Assembly (NCBI RefSeq): GCF_000612585.1
Contig: NZ_JFCA01000043.1
Span: 1-58,387 of the forward strand
Direction of reading: 5' to 3'
DNA from: Pseudomonas sp. CHM02
GTDB lineage: Bacteria > Pseudomonadota > Gammaproteobacteria > Pseudomonadales > Pseudomonadaceae
DNA length: 58,387 nucleotides
The position numbers and the translations under genes were made by a program. This document shows, in pieces, positions 8,265 through 16,627 of the stretch. The notes beneath the pieces are model-generated. The model had not been told where the DNA came from. It saw only the letters and a program-made list of their open reading frames with translations, and did no database searches. Within the stretch, counting starts at the first letter, position 1. Each line of letters starts with the position of its first letter.

Positions 8265-8981
8265 TCAGATAACGTGGGCGCGTTGCAGCTCGGTCAACGA
8301 CAATGCCTTGAGTTGCGCCAGCCGCGGATCACGCCGGTCCCTGGGGTGTGGCAAATCCACCGCAAGCTCCTGGCGAATGCTGCTCGGCCGGTTGTCCATC
8401 ACCAGCACCCGGTCACTCAAGTACAGCGCCTCGTCCACATCGTGAGTCACCAACAGTAGGGCGATGGCGTGGTGTTCGGCCAGTTGCAACAGCAAGTCCT
8501 GCAGCTTCATGCGGGTAAAGGCATCCACCGCGCTGAACGGTTCGTCCAGCAGCAACACCTGCGGGCGTGAATACAGGCCCCGCGCAATCGCCACCCGTTG
8601 CGCCATGCCGCCGGACAATGCCTTGGGCAACGCCTGGGCAAATCCGTTGAGGCCGACTTCCTCGATCAGTTGCGTGACCCAGGCCTTGTCGTAGTGCTTG
8701 TCATCGCTGAAACCGATGTTCTGTTCCACCGTGAGCCAGGGCATCAGCCGGGGTTCCTGGAACACAAAGGCGACTTCGCCATCGGGACTGCGCAGTTCGC
8801 CCTGGAAGTCCTTTTCCAGGCCGGCGACGATGCGCAGCAAGGTGCTTTTGCCGCATCCGCTGGGGCCCAGCAGGCTCACGGCTTCCCGAGGTTGCAGGGC
8901 CAGGCGCACATCTTTCAGCACGGTGGTGCTGGCGAAGTTTTTACGCGCTACGTGAATGTCCAACAACGGCAGCACGCTCAT
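8265..8981 (-). CDS. Sulfonate/taurine-type ABC transporter ATP-binding protein (SsuB-like)
   Basis: 238-aa ATPase. Walker A GPSGCGKST (39-47), Q-loop VFQEPRLMPW, signature LSGGMAQRVAIARGL, Walker B VLLLDEPFSAVD and H-loop LLVTHDVDEAL are all present, and the compact form without extra C-terminal domains fits the SsuB/TauB group. GGGAG precedes the ATG at 8981, which overlaps the permease stop by 4 bp. It powers uptake through the permease at 8978-9799 with the binding protein at 9810-10766. It could also serve the orphan binding protein at 4037-5104. Confidence 0.93.
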   Translation of the reverse strand: MSVLPLLDIHVARKNFASTTVLKDVRLALQPREAVSLLGPSGCGKSTLLRIVAGLEKDFQGELRSPDGEVAFVFQEPRLMPWLTVEQNIGFSDDKHYDKAWVTQLIEEVGLNGFAQALPKALSGGMAQRVAIARGLYSRPQVLLLDEPFSAVDAFTRMKLQDLLLQLAEHHAIALLLVTHDVDEALYLSDRVLVMDNRPSSIRQELAVDLPHPRDRRDPRLAQLKALSLTELQRAHVI

Positions 8982-9799
8982 TGTTCTGCTCCCTGGAACG
9001 TATCGCGCCAGGCCAAGCAGCGCTTTTCCAGCGCGGCGAGCAGGCCATCGCTGACCTTGCCCAGCAACGCCAACACGATGATTGCCGCCAGCACGATATC
9101 CGGCCGCGAGGTTTCGCGCCCATCGCTGAGCAAGTAACCCAGGCCCTTGGTGGCCGCGATCAATTCGGCTGCCACCAGAAACATCCACGCCAGGCTCAAG
9201 CCGCTGCGCAACCCGGTGAACAGGCCGGGCAGGGCGGCCGGCAACAGGATGCGGCGCACCAGGCGCCACCGACTGAAACCGTACATTTGCCCGACTTCCA
9301 CCAGTTTGCGGTCGATGTCGCGGATGGCGGCGACGCCATTGAGGTACACCGGAAAAAACGCGCCGATGGCGATCAGCACGATTTTCGAGGTCTCGTCGAT
9401 GCCCAGCCACAGCAGCAACAGCGGCACCCAGGCCAGGCTCGGAATCGAGCGCAGCCCGGCGAAGGTCGGTTCCAGATAGGCTTCGGCCTCACGGCTCAAG
9501 CCCACCCAGGCGGCAAACGCCAACGCCAGGCTGGCGCCGATGGCAAAGCCCAGCAGTACCCGGCCGAGGCTGGCGCTGATGTGTTTCCACAGCGCGCCTT
9601 CGGCAAGGTCCGTGAGGGTTACGGCGACCTCGCTGGGCGCCGGCATCTGATAGGACGGCAACCAGCCCACCCGAACCACGACCTCCAGCACCAGCAGGAT
9701 CAGCACCGGCAACACCAGGCCCTTGAGCCGCCTCGGCCACGCGCTGCGGTTGATCGCCACCGGCTCGACCAGGGGCAATGCTTGGGTTTTGCTGGTCAT
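8978..9799 (-). CDS. Sulfonate/taurine-type ABC transporter permease (SsuC-like)
   Basis: 273-aa inner-membrane protein of the BPD_transp_1 family. It has about six hydrophobic segments (first at about 28-46, PVLILLVLEVVVRVGW) and the ATPase-contact EAA loop (VEVGQMYGFSRWRLVRRILLPAALPGLFTGLR). The N-terminal PSEVAVTLTDLAEGALWKHISASLGRVL is typical of SsuC/TauC. AAGGAG lies 6 bp before ATG 9799; a GTG at 9802 is a less likely start. It is 10 bp after the binding-protein gene and overlaps the ATPase gene by 4 bp. Confidence 0.92.
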   Translation of the reverse strand: MTSKTQALPLVEPVAINRSAWPRRLKGLVLPVLILLVLEVVVRVGWLPSYQMPAPSEVAVTLTDLAEGALWKHISASLGRVLLGFAIGASLALAFAAWVGLSREAEAYLEPTFAGLRSIPSLAWVPLLLLWLGIDETSKIVLIAIGAFFPVYLNGVAAIRDIDRKLVEVGQMYGFSRWRLVRRILLPAALPGLFTGLRSGLSLAWMFLVAAELIAATKGLGYLLSDGRETSRPDIVLAAIIVLALLGKVSDGLLAALEKRCLAWRDTFQGAEQ

Positions 9800-9809
9800 C
9801 ACACGCTCC

Positions 9810-10766
9810 TTAGTGGCCGAACGAGGTGTCGATCAACTGGTCGATCACCTGGTCCACATTCACGCCTTTGCGCACCAACTCTTCGGACACCAGGATCGGT
9901 GCAGCCGCTTTCGACGACACTACGTCCTTGCTACTCAGGAATGGTGTGCTCAGGTCGGTGCGCGACAGTTGCAGCTTGGCCACTTCCAGCGGCAGGCCAG
10001 ATTCGTCGGCGAGCAACTTGGCGAACTCATCCGGGTGTTTCACCGCCCAGTCCCGGGCCTTTTCATACGCGCCGAGCACTTTGGTGATGGTCTGCGGATG
10101 CTCCTTGGCGAATTTTTCGGTGACGCTGACCACGCCGTAGCTGTTGAAGTCCTTGTTGCGGTACAGCAGGCGCGAACCGGCCTGGATTTCGCTGGCGGCC
10201 ATGTGCGGGTCGAGGCCGGCCCAGGCGTCCACGTCACCTTTCTCCAGGGCGGTTCGACCGTCCGGGTGTTGCAGGTGCACCAGTTCCACATCGTCCTTTT
10301 TCAGCCCGGCCTTTTGCAGGCTGCGCAGGGTGAACAGGTACGGGTCGGTGCCTTTGGTGGCGGCGATTTTCTTGCCTTTCAGGTCGGTGACGCTCTTGAA
10401 CGGCGAATCCTTGCGGACCACCAGGGCGGTCCATTCGGCGCGGCTGTAGACGTACACCGACTTGATCGGGCTGCCGTTGGCGCGGCTCAGCACGGCAGAC
10501 AGGCTGGCGGAGGAGGCGAAATCCACGCCGCCACTGTTGAGGTATTCCAGGGAGCGGTTGCTGCCCTGGCTCAATACCCAGCCTACTTTGGACTGCGGCA
10601 GGGCTTGTTCCAGCCAGCCGAAATGCTTGAGCACCAGGCTGACGGGCGAATAATAGGCGTAGTCGAGATTGACTTCGGCGGGATCGGTTTCGGCGGCATG
10701 GGCCAGTGGTTGCAGGCACAGGGCGAGGGCGCATGCGCCGAGTAGACGTTGGGTGAAGGGTTTCAT
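9810..10766 (-). CDS. Sulfonate-type ABC transporter substrate-binding protein (SsuA/AtsR-like)
   Basis: 318-aa periplasmic binding protein with a Sec signal (cleavage near AHAAETD, residue 24). Family segments include QGSNRSLEYLNSGGVDFA, VRKDSPFKSVTDLKGKKIAATKGTDPY and the domain-crossing region GLDPHMAASEIQ. It is the first gene of the SsuABC-like operon, with CGGAG about 7 bp before ATG 10766. A strong sigma54 promoter lies about 90 bp upstream, so control by the SfnR-like activator is likely. The ligand could be a sulfonate or a sulfate ester; sequence by eye cannot separate these. Confidence 0.9.
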   Translation of the reverse strand: MKPFTQRLLGACALALCLQPLAHAAETDPAEVNLDYAYYSPVSLVLKHFGWLEQALPQSKVGWVLSQGSNRSLEYLNSGGVDFASSASLSAVLSRANGSPIKSVYVYSRAEWTALVVRKDSPFKSVTDLKGKKIAATKGTDPYLFTLRSLQKAGLKKDDVELVHLQHPDGRTALEKGDVDAWAGLDPHMAASEIQAGSRLLYRNKDFNSYGVVSVTEKFAKEHPQTITKVLGAYEKARDWAVKHPDEFAKLLADESGLPLEVAKLQLSRTDLSTPFLSSKDVVSSKAAAPILVSEELVRKGVNVDQVIDQLIDTSFGH

Positions 10767-10854
10767 GGAACAGCTCCGGCAAGGCGTTGAGAGAGGGCTT
10801 TTTCTTATATTCAGAAAAATTAAACGGCATGTTCCATCATGCTTTTCAGGAATA

Positions 10855-10870
10855 TGCAGTCTCTGTGCCA
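10855..10870 (-). promoter_or_regulatory. Sigma54 (-24/-12) promoter for the SsuABC-like operon
   Basis: Minus-strand TGGCACAGAGACTGCA. GG and GC are exactly 10 bp apart and nearly every consensus base of TGGCACG-N4-TTGCA is present. It lies 90 bp upstream of the binding-protein start. With the promoter at 5245 it forms a matched pair flanking the activator gene region. Confidence 0.78.
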
Positions 10871-10930
10871 TCTGTTCCGGACGTGTATTTACGGGGCCTT
10901 TGGGGAATAAGGCTGTAGCGAGAAAAGACA

Positions 10931-10968
10931 AACTGTTGATCAACTGTCGGTGATGCAACAGTTGATAT
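10931..10968. promoter_or_regulatory. Repeated GTTGAT/ATCAAC sites, candidate activator-binding region
   Basis: The perfect palindrome GTTGATCAAC (10935-10944) lies within AACTGTTGATCAACTGT, and CAACAGTTGAT follows about 15 bp later. The sites lie 65-110 bp upstream of the sigma54 promoter, where enhancer-binding proteins normally bind. Direct evidence for the bound protein is lacking. The rest of 10767-11085 holds no gene; 10970-11010 is AT-rich and may carry the molbindin promoter. Confidence 0.4.
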
Positions 10969-11085
10969 ATAGCCGGATCGAATAAATAAAGAGTTATATA
11001 TTCCTTTTAATGTCTTCGTGGATGGCGCATTTTGAGGGCCTGCGCATTCGTGCGGATTGACCCAACAGCCAAAAGGAAAGCCGAC

Positions 11086-11301
11086 ATGACCATTAAAGCG
11101 ATCAACGTGCGCAATCAGTTCAAGGGCGTGATCAAGGAGATTCTGCTGGGAGAAGTGGTGTCGGAAATCGACGTGCAGACCGCGTCCGGTATCGTCACTT
11201 CGGTGATCACCACCCGCTCGGTGCGTGACCTGGAATTGAAGGTCGGCAGTGAAGTGATTGCCTTTGTGAAGTCCACCGAAGTGTCCATCGCCAAACTCTA
11301 A
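11086..11301 (+). CDS. Molbindin (Mop), single TOBE-domain molybdate-binding protein
   Basis: 71-aa protein consisting of one TOBE/Mop domain (INVRNQFKGVIKEILLGEV from residue 5, then SEIDVQTASGIVTSVITTRS). Molbindins are small cytoplasmic oligomers that store and buffer molybdate. AAAGGAAAG lies just upstream of ATG 11086. No mod transporter or molybdenum cofactor gene is adjacent. Molybdate could matter for molybdoenzymes such as the nicotinate dehydrogenase at 36946-40961, but nothing local links them. Confidence 0.92.
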   Translation: MTIKAINVRNQFKGVIKEILLGEVVSEIDVQTASGIVTSVITTRSVRDLELKVGSEVIAFVKSTEVSIAKL

Positions 11302-11315
11302 AACCCCGCATAAAC

Positions 11316-11403
11316 CCGTAGGAGCCGGCTTGCCGGCGATGAGGCCAGCAGGATCAACGTTGATCTTGCGGCCGCCATCGCCGGCAAGCCGGCTCCTACA
11401 GGG
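11316..11403. repeat. REP pair
   Basis: Arms GTAGGAGCCGGCTTGCCGGC and GCCGGCAAGCCGGCTCCTAC separated by about 45 bp that contain a smaller palindrome (ATCAACGTTGAT). It lies between convergent genes. Confidence 0.87.
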
Positions 11404-11416
11404 GGTGTGCGAGTCG

Positions 11417-14400
11417 TCAGGCGATTTTCGGGCCTGAACCGCCGGATGGATGGGGCTCTGGTCTTTCCGGCGGCGCATCACTGGGCAGGCTCTTGGGTTT
11501 TTCGTTTGGGTCCTCGTAGTCCTTGTGCAAGTCTCCATCCAGGCGATTGCTCGACGAGCCGCCTTTTTGCGGTGTCTGGTCGAAGTGTTCCCACTCCGAT
11601 TGCTGGAAGCGGAAGATGCTGTCATCGGCCGGCGCGTCACGGCCACCGTAATGGTGGATTTCGTAGTGGGCGTACTCGACCTTGTCAGCCCAGTTGTCCT
11701 GCAACAGACCGTCGCCGGCCAGGTCGCGGTACCAGTCGTTTTCCTTCTCGGTGGCCTTCTGCTTTTTGTTGTGGTCGACAAAGTAGCCGATGATCCCGCC
11801 CACCACCGCCAGCACCACACCCACTAGGAACAACGGCCCGGTCAGTGCTGCCGCCGTGCCCGCGCCAAACAGCGCGGCTGCCCCCAGCACCCCGGCCGAT
11901 GCGCCGAACGCACCGCCAGCCACTTGCAGGCCACCGGCCGCCTGGGCCAACGGGTCTTTGTCTTTTACGCCGCTTTTGATCGCGAGCGCACCCAGCACGA
12001 TGTCGGCAAAACCACCGGCGATGTCGGTGGCCGGGCCCAGCACCTTGATCACGGAGCCAGCGATCTTCGCCGATTTGGACGCGCCGAGCTTGGCCGCACC
12101 CGCAGCCGCCAGGCCGTCGTCCAAGTGTGTGGCCAGGCCTTCGGTAGCCTCGGTGACGGCTTTGTCGCCGTCGCCGAACATTTTCGAAATGCCATCGTAT
12201 TGGCTGTCCGGCACGGCATCGAGGGTGGTGGCGATCTTGGCTTTGACATCAGACGGCAATTCACTGACGCGGAACTCGAAGTTCGGCTCCTGCAGGCCGT
12301 TCTTGCCCCAGATCTCCGGCAGGGTCTTGTCCAGGCCGAGGAAGTCGACCAGGCCGCCTTTGCCCAAGGCTTCGCCGATCTTGTCACCCAATTTGACAAA
12401 GTGGCTCGCGCCACCCGCGAAGCTCAGGAAGTCCTTGGCGATGGTCATGCGTTGCGCCGGGGTTTCACCGAGTTTGCCGCCTTTGCCCACCAACTGGTAA
12501 ATCCCGGAGAACAAGCTCACGCCGGCGCCAAGGGAGCCAAGGATGCCCTTGCTGTTGAGGGTGTTGAACACCTCGCCGAGCATGCCGCGATCTGCCACGG
12601 GGATGTAGGGTTTGCTCAGGGCGGTTTTCAGGTCGGTTTCGCTGATCACGCCGTTTTTCTGGTACACCGCACCCAACTCTTCCAGGGCTTTGGTCACCGC
12701 CGAGGACTTTTCCTTGCCCTGCAGGCCTTCGTTGAGGAATTTCTCCAGGGTTTCCTGGGTGCGCCGCGGCAAGTCCAGGACGTTGCCCTTGAGCACGCCT
12801 TTGAGCAGGCCGAACAGGTCTTTGGTGGCGAGTTCCTTGTTCTCGTCGGAGATCTTGCTCGGGTCCGCCAGGATCGCGTTGAGGTCGGTGGTCAGGCCGT
12901 CGGCCTGGATGTTCTGTGCGGCTTTGCTTGCCGCCTCCGGGTCGAACAGTTGCAGCGAGGTGAGGGTGTCGCTCAGGTCTTTCTGCGCCTCGAAGGTCTT
13001 GCCCTGGTTCTGCAGGTCCTTGAGGTACAGCACGTAATCCGGGTTGGAGGTGAGGTCCAGCAGCTTCTGCTTGATCTCGTCCTTGTTCGGCAGCTTGTTG
13101 ATGGCTTCGTCCATCTTCGACTTGTAGTCGGCCTGCACCGTGGGATCGTTGAACAGTTCGCCGATCTGCTTTTGCACGGCCTTGCCGTCGATGATGTCGT
13201 GCATGTCGGCCGAGGTCAGCTCGGTCTGCTTGTCATCGAACTCGCGCCAGGTGGTGTTGAACGGGCGCTTGGCTTCCTCGTAGCCGGTGATGCCATGGCC
13301 GTTCTGGTACGCGGCTTGTGCTTCGAGGGCGCGAACCAGTTTGGCCCGCGGGTCGTCCTTGGGAATCGAACCGTCCTTGACGCCGGCGCGGTAGGTGTCG
13401 ATCAGTTGGGTGGTGGCCAGTTCGCTGACGCTGAGGGTCGGCGACTTGTCGTCCTTTTCATCGGCGTGGACGCCGGTGTCCAGGTTCAGCACATCCAGCT
13501 CATCGGCCTTGGGCAGGTTGTACTTGGCGCGGGTGTCGTCCACCGAGCTGGCGCTCCAGGCTTCCCATTTGGCCGCCACGTCGTCGTAGAGCTGCGGGCT
13601 GAGTTCCTTGGAGACAATCACCTTGCCTTCACTGGTTTCGTAACGGATCAGGCCGTCGCCCAGCTCATCCGGGGAGCCGAAGGTGATATTGGTGTTCTTC
13701 AGGAAGTCATTCGGCCCGGCCAGTTTGTAGCCTTCGCCTTCGCTGGTGTGGATCTTGGCCCAGGTGTCATTGGCGGTGGCGACGCTCTTGAACAGCTCGG
13801 GGCTGACATCGGCCGACACCACCACCTTGGTGCCGTCATGCAGCTCATAGGTGAGGATGTTGTCTTTCTGGTCGTTGATCCAGTTGAAGTTCTTATAGTC
13901 GTTGAGACCCGGTACCGGAGTGTTCGCATCGGCGAGCACCGCGCCGTTATTCAGCTCGCCTTCGACCACCGACTTCTTGCCAGGGTCGGTGTAGACCTCG
14001 TGCAGGCCCGCCAGGTAATCGAACAGCTTGGGGTTGTCGTCGCGGGCCACGACCATCTTCTGGCCGTTGCTTTCGAAGCGGATCAGGCCTGGGCCGACTT
14101 CATCGACAGGGCCAACGGTGGTGCCGCCGTAGGGTGGCCACACTTCATTGTCGCTGGCGCGCTTGTAGCCGGCGTCTTCGCTGCTGGAAAGGCCGGCGAA
14201 GCTTTCATAGGCTGCCTTGGCTTTCTGGAACGCCTCGGGGTTGTCGCGCTGGCTGATGACGACCTTGGTGCCGTCCTGGGTCTCGTAGCGGATCACCCCT
14301 GGGCCGGTTTCATCCGGCGGGCCGAGAGACTTGTAGTCCGCGAGTTTGGCCGGCGCGGTGCCGTCGGCGCCGAGGCTCTGGTAGCCGGCATTCTGGCTGG

Positions 14401-14767
14401 CGACCACCCCGGACAGCGACTTGAAGTCCTGGCTGACCTGCTTGAACAGCTCGGGGCTGTCCTGCTCGCTGACGATGACTTTCTTGCCGTCCTGGGTTTC
14501 ATAGCGAATCAACCCGGGGCCGACCTCATCGGGCGGGCCGATGGCCTTGTAGTCGGCCAGGGCAGGGGGCGGCGAGGCGTCCTTGACGGCCAGTTCATAG
14601 CCGTCCTTTTTACTCGCCTCCAGCCCCGACGGCGTCTTGTCGTGGGCCTCGACCTTCTTGTTATTGGCGCTGTTCTTGAGCAGCACGTGAAACTGCGCGC
14701 CGGACTTGGGCGGCGTGCGGGGAAGGGCTTTGGGGTCGGACGCGCGGTCGAGAGGCTGGGTCGTCAT
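11417..14767 (-). CDS. HrpK-like large repeat protein (type III translocator/effector-related)
   Basis: 1116-aa protein. After a polar N-terminus, five diverged repeats of about 65-72 aa occupy residues 55-407, each built round a core like GPPDEVGPGLIRYETQDG followed by KVVVS and PELF. The middle (about 420-900) is mostly charged helix. Residues about 941-999 form a long Gly/Ala-rich hydrophobic stretch (AAALFGAGTAAALTGPLFLV), then a soluble tail (1000-1116) rich in Trp, Tyr and Asp, ending in Pro-rich sequence. The overall look and the tail resemble proteins called HrpK, a type III secretion translocator in P. syringae; I recognise this only moderately. No Sec signal is seen. No type III secretion, chaperone or hrp genes are near. 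AGGAG lies 9 bp before ATG 14767. It is 87 bp downstream of the MalY-like gene on the same strand. Confidence 0.62.
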   Translation of the reverse strand: MTTQPLDRASDPKALPRTPPKSGAQFHVLLKNSANNKKVEAHDKTPSGLEASKKDGYELAVKDASPPPALADYKAIGPPDEVGPGLIRYETQDGKKVIVSEQDSPELFKQVSQDFKSLSGVVASQNAGYQSLGADGTAPAKLADYKSLGPPDETGPGVIRYETQDGTKVVISQRDNPEAFQKAKAAYESFAGLSSSEDAGYKRASDNEVWPPYGGTTVGPVDEVGPGLIRFESNGQKMVVARDDNPKLFDYLAGLHEVYTDPGKKSVVEGELNNGAVLADANTPVPGLNDYKNFNWINDQKDNILTYELHDGTKVVVSADVSPELFKSVATANDTWAKIHTSEGEGYKLAGPNDFLKNTNITFGSPDELGDGLIRYETSEGKVIVSKELSPQLYDDVAAKWEAWSASSVDDTRAKYNLPKADELDVLNLDTGVHADEKDDKSPTLSVSELATTQLIDTYRAGVKDGSIPKDDPRAKLVRALEAQAAYQNGHGITGYEEAKRPFNTTWREFDDKQTELTSADMHDIIDGKAVQKQIGELFNDPTVQADYKSKMDEAINKLPNKDEIKQKLLDLTSNPDYVLYLKDLQNQGKTFEAQKDLSDTLTSLQLFDPEAASKAAQNIQADGLTTDLNAILADPSKISDENKELATKDLFGLLKGVLKGNVLDLPRRTQETLEKFLNEGLQGKEKSSAVTKALEELGAVYQKNGVISETDLKTALSKPYIPVADRGMLGEVFNTLNSKGILGSLGAGVSLFSGIYQLVGKGGKLGETPAQRMTIAKDFLSFAGGASHFVKLGDKIGEALGKGGLVDFLGLDKTLPEIWGKNGLQEPNFEFRVSELPSDVKAKIATTLDAVPDSQYDGISKMFGDGDKAVTEATEGLATHLDDGLAAAGAAKLGASKSAKIAGSVIKVLGPATDIAGGFADIVLGALAIKSGVKDKDPLAQAAGGLQVAGGAFGASAGVLGAAALFGAGTAAALTGPLFLVGVVLAVVGGIIGYFVDHNKKQKATEKENDWYRDLAGDGLLQDNWADKVEYAHYEIHHYGGRDAPADDSIFRFQQSEWEHFDQTPQKGGSSSNRLDGDLHKDYEDPNEKPKSLPSDAPPERPEPHPSGGSGPKIA

Positions 14768-14854
14768 GCCTTGGAACTCCTGCTGTTGCCGGTTGTGGCG
14801 GTCGGCAAAAACAGTAACAGCAGGGGTTCGGCACTCGTTGCGAAAAGTTGTGAA

Positions 14855-16006
14855 TTAGGCCTGACGGTTGCGCAGGGCGCTTTCCATGCGTTGCAGGCCT
14901 TCTTCCAGCATCGACCGTGGGCAGCCGAAGTTCAGGCGCACGAACTGCTGGCTGTCATCGCCGAACTCGATACCGGCGCTCAACCCGACCTTGGCCTGTT
15001 CCAGGAAAAACTGCTGCGGATCGTCCAGGCCCAGGGCGCTGCAATCCAGCCAGGCCAGGTAGGTGCCTTGTGGCGCATGCATCACCACGCCGGGCAGGCG
15101 GGTCTGCACGGCATCGAGCAGGTAGTCACGGTTGGCTTGCAGGTACTGCACCAGCGCATCGAGCCATTCGCCGCACTGGCTGTAGGCGGCGCGGGTGGCT
15201 TCCAGGCCCAGGGGGCTGACGCTGTCGACCATGCCGCAACGGGCATGGTTGAAGCGCTCGCGGATCTCGGCGTTCTGTACCACGGCGAAGCAGGTCTTCA
15301 GGCCGGCGACGTTATAGGCCTTGCTCGCCGACATCAGGGTGATAGTGCGTTGGGCGATCTCGGGGCTGAGGCTGGCGGTAGGGATATGGCGGCGGCCGTC
15401 GAAGCACAGTTCGGCGTGGATTTCGTCGGAGATGATCAGCGCGCCGTTTTCCAGGCAGGCGTTGGCCACGGCCAGCAGTTCTTCACGGAGGAACACTTTG
15501 CCCACGGGATTGTGCGGATTGCTCAGCAGCAGGGCGCCGGCGCCGCTCAGTGCCTGGCGCATGGCCGGCAGGGGCGTGAGGTATTCACCGTCGACCAGCG
15601 CGAAGGGGACTTCGATGCGCGGCAGGTTCCAGTGCCCGGGTGCCAGGCGAATCGGCCGGTAGTTGGGGGTTTGTAGCACCACGGCCTGGCCCGGCTGCAC
15701 AAACGCATGCAGCGCCATGTTGAAACCCGGCTCGACGCCAGGCAGGAACAGCAACTCATCCGGCTGCACGCGCCAGGCGTACTTGTTCCACAGGTCGGCA
15801 ATGATCGCCTCGCGTACATCCGGTCCGGCGACGCTGTAGCCCAGCACCTGCTGGTCCAGGCGTGCATGCAAGGCCTGCAGCACGGCGGGTGGGGCGGCGA
15901 TGTCCATGTCGGCGATCCACATCGGCAACACGTCTTGCGGGTAACGGTTCCACTTGGTGCTGCCGGTGCCGAGGCGTGGGTGGATCGTGTCGAAATCAAA
16001 GCTCAT
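14855..16006 (-). CDS. MalY/PatB-family PLP aminotransferase (C-S beta-lyase)
   Basis: 383-aa fold-type I PLP enzyme. The N-terminus (STKWNRYPQDVLPMWIADMD, 16-35) is the hallmark of MalY/PatB cystathionine beta-lyases. The cofactor sites are NPHNP (163-167), SDEIH (193-197) and the Schiff-base lysine K229 in SASKAYNVAGLK. These enzymes cleave cysteine S-conjugates or cystathionine to a thiol, pyruvate and ammonia, which fits a sulfur-scavenging neighbourhood. The length is normal for the family. The start at 16006 is the first ATG and gives the standard MSFDFDTIHPR opening. Confidence 0.93.
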   Translation of the reverse strand: MSFDFDTIHPRLGTGSTKWNRYPQDVLPMWIADMDIAAPPAVLQALHARLDQQVLGYSVAGPDVREAIIADLWNKYAWRVQPDELLFLPGVEPGFNMALHAFVQPGQAVVLQTPNYRPIRLAPGHWNLPRIEVPFALVDGEYLTPLPAMRQALSGAGALLLSNPHNPVGKVFLREELLAVANACLENGALIISDEIHAELCFDGRRHIPTASLSPEIAQRTITLMSASKAYNVAGLKTCFAVVQNAEIRERFNHARCGMVDSVSPLGLEATRAAYSQCGEWLDALVQYLQANRDYLLDAVQTRLPGVVMHAPQGTYLAWLDCSALGLDDPQQFFLEQAKVGLSAGIEFGDDSQQFVRLNFGCPRSMLEEGLQRMESALRNRQA

Positions 16007-16217
16007 GGGGGGCTCGTATCAGGGCGTCAGGCGCAGGAATGGCGCTGATTCTAGCGCCATTATTTTTATAGGCCAGAGCTGATTGCCACCCACCGTTGCC
16101 GATGTGCCTGTCCCAGGCGCGGGTTCATTGGCTCAGGTCTTGGGAAAAGTGCATGCCCAGGGCCATGTGCATGATCAGGCTTTGGGTGCTTTTGCGTCGG
16201 GGGACAGGCCCAGCAAA

Positions 16218-16627
16218 ACGCTCTTGCCCCAACACTCGGCACCTCGCTTAGGCTCGGTGTGCCCTCACTCCGGCTTGAATCCGTGGGCCACGGATTCAAG
16301 CCTGCGTTCGGCCAGCGTGTTTAACGGGGCCCCTCAGATCAAAATCAAGATCAAGAGCGACTCGCTTCGCATCGTGGATACGCGGTCCATTGTAGGAGCC
16401 GGCTTGCCGGCGAAAAACGTGAGACCGCCGCGTTTTGTCTGGTTCCCCGTGTCATCGTTAACGACCATCGCCGGCAAGCCAGCTCCTACACGTACCTGCC
16501 TTTGATCCAACCACTCAGGCCGCCGTGCTGTGGCTTTTGATTTTGATCTTAGGCGGCCCCCCAAATCACTGTCGGATTACGGGCACACCGAGCCTAGGCG
16601 AGGTGCCGAGTGTTGGGGCAAGAGCGC
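16218..16627. repeat. Composite nested inverted repeat
   Basis: The outer arms at 16218-16264 and 16580-16627 are near-perfect inverted copies (GGGCACACCGAGCCTAGGCG on one strand, its reverse complement on the other, continuing through CCGAGTGTTGGGGCAAGAGC). Inside are middle arms with GATCAAAATCAA (16338-16349) and TTGATTTTGATC (16537-16548), and innermost a REP pair. Such layered palindromes suggest successive insertion of small repeat elements into one another. Confidence 0.75.
16389..16493. repeat. REP pair inside the composite repeat
   Basis: Arms TGTAGGAGCCGGCTTGCCGG and CGCCGGCAAGCCAGCTCCTA with about 60 bp between. It is the same family as the copies at 5136, 8187, 11316 and 51191. 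Confidence 0.85.

Noticed and set aside
14768..14860. Possible hrp box upstream of the HrpK-like gene (CGAACC ... CCACAA on the minus strand)
   Set aside because: The two halves are 25 bp apart, whereas an hrp box needs about 15-16 bp, and the first half has a mismatch.
11924..15676. Plus-strand reading frame of about 1250 codons opposite the HrpK-like and MalY-like genes
   Set aside because: It spans two well-supported genes and their gap on the other strand, has no recognisable domain, and is typical of antisense frames in GC-rich DNA.
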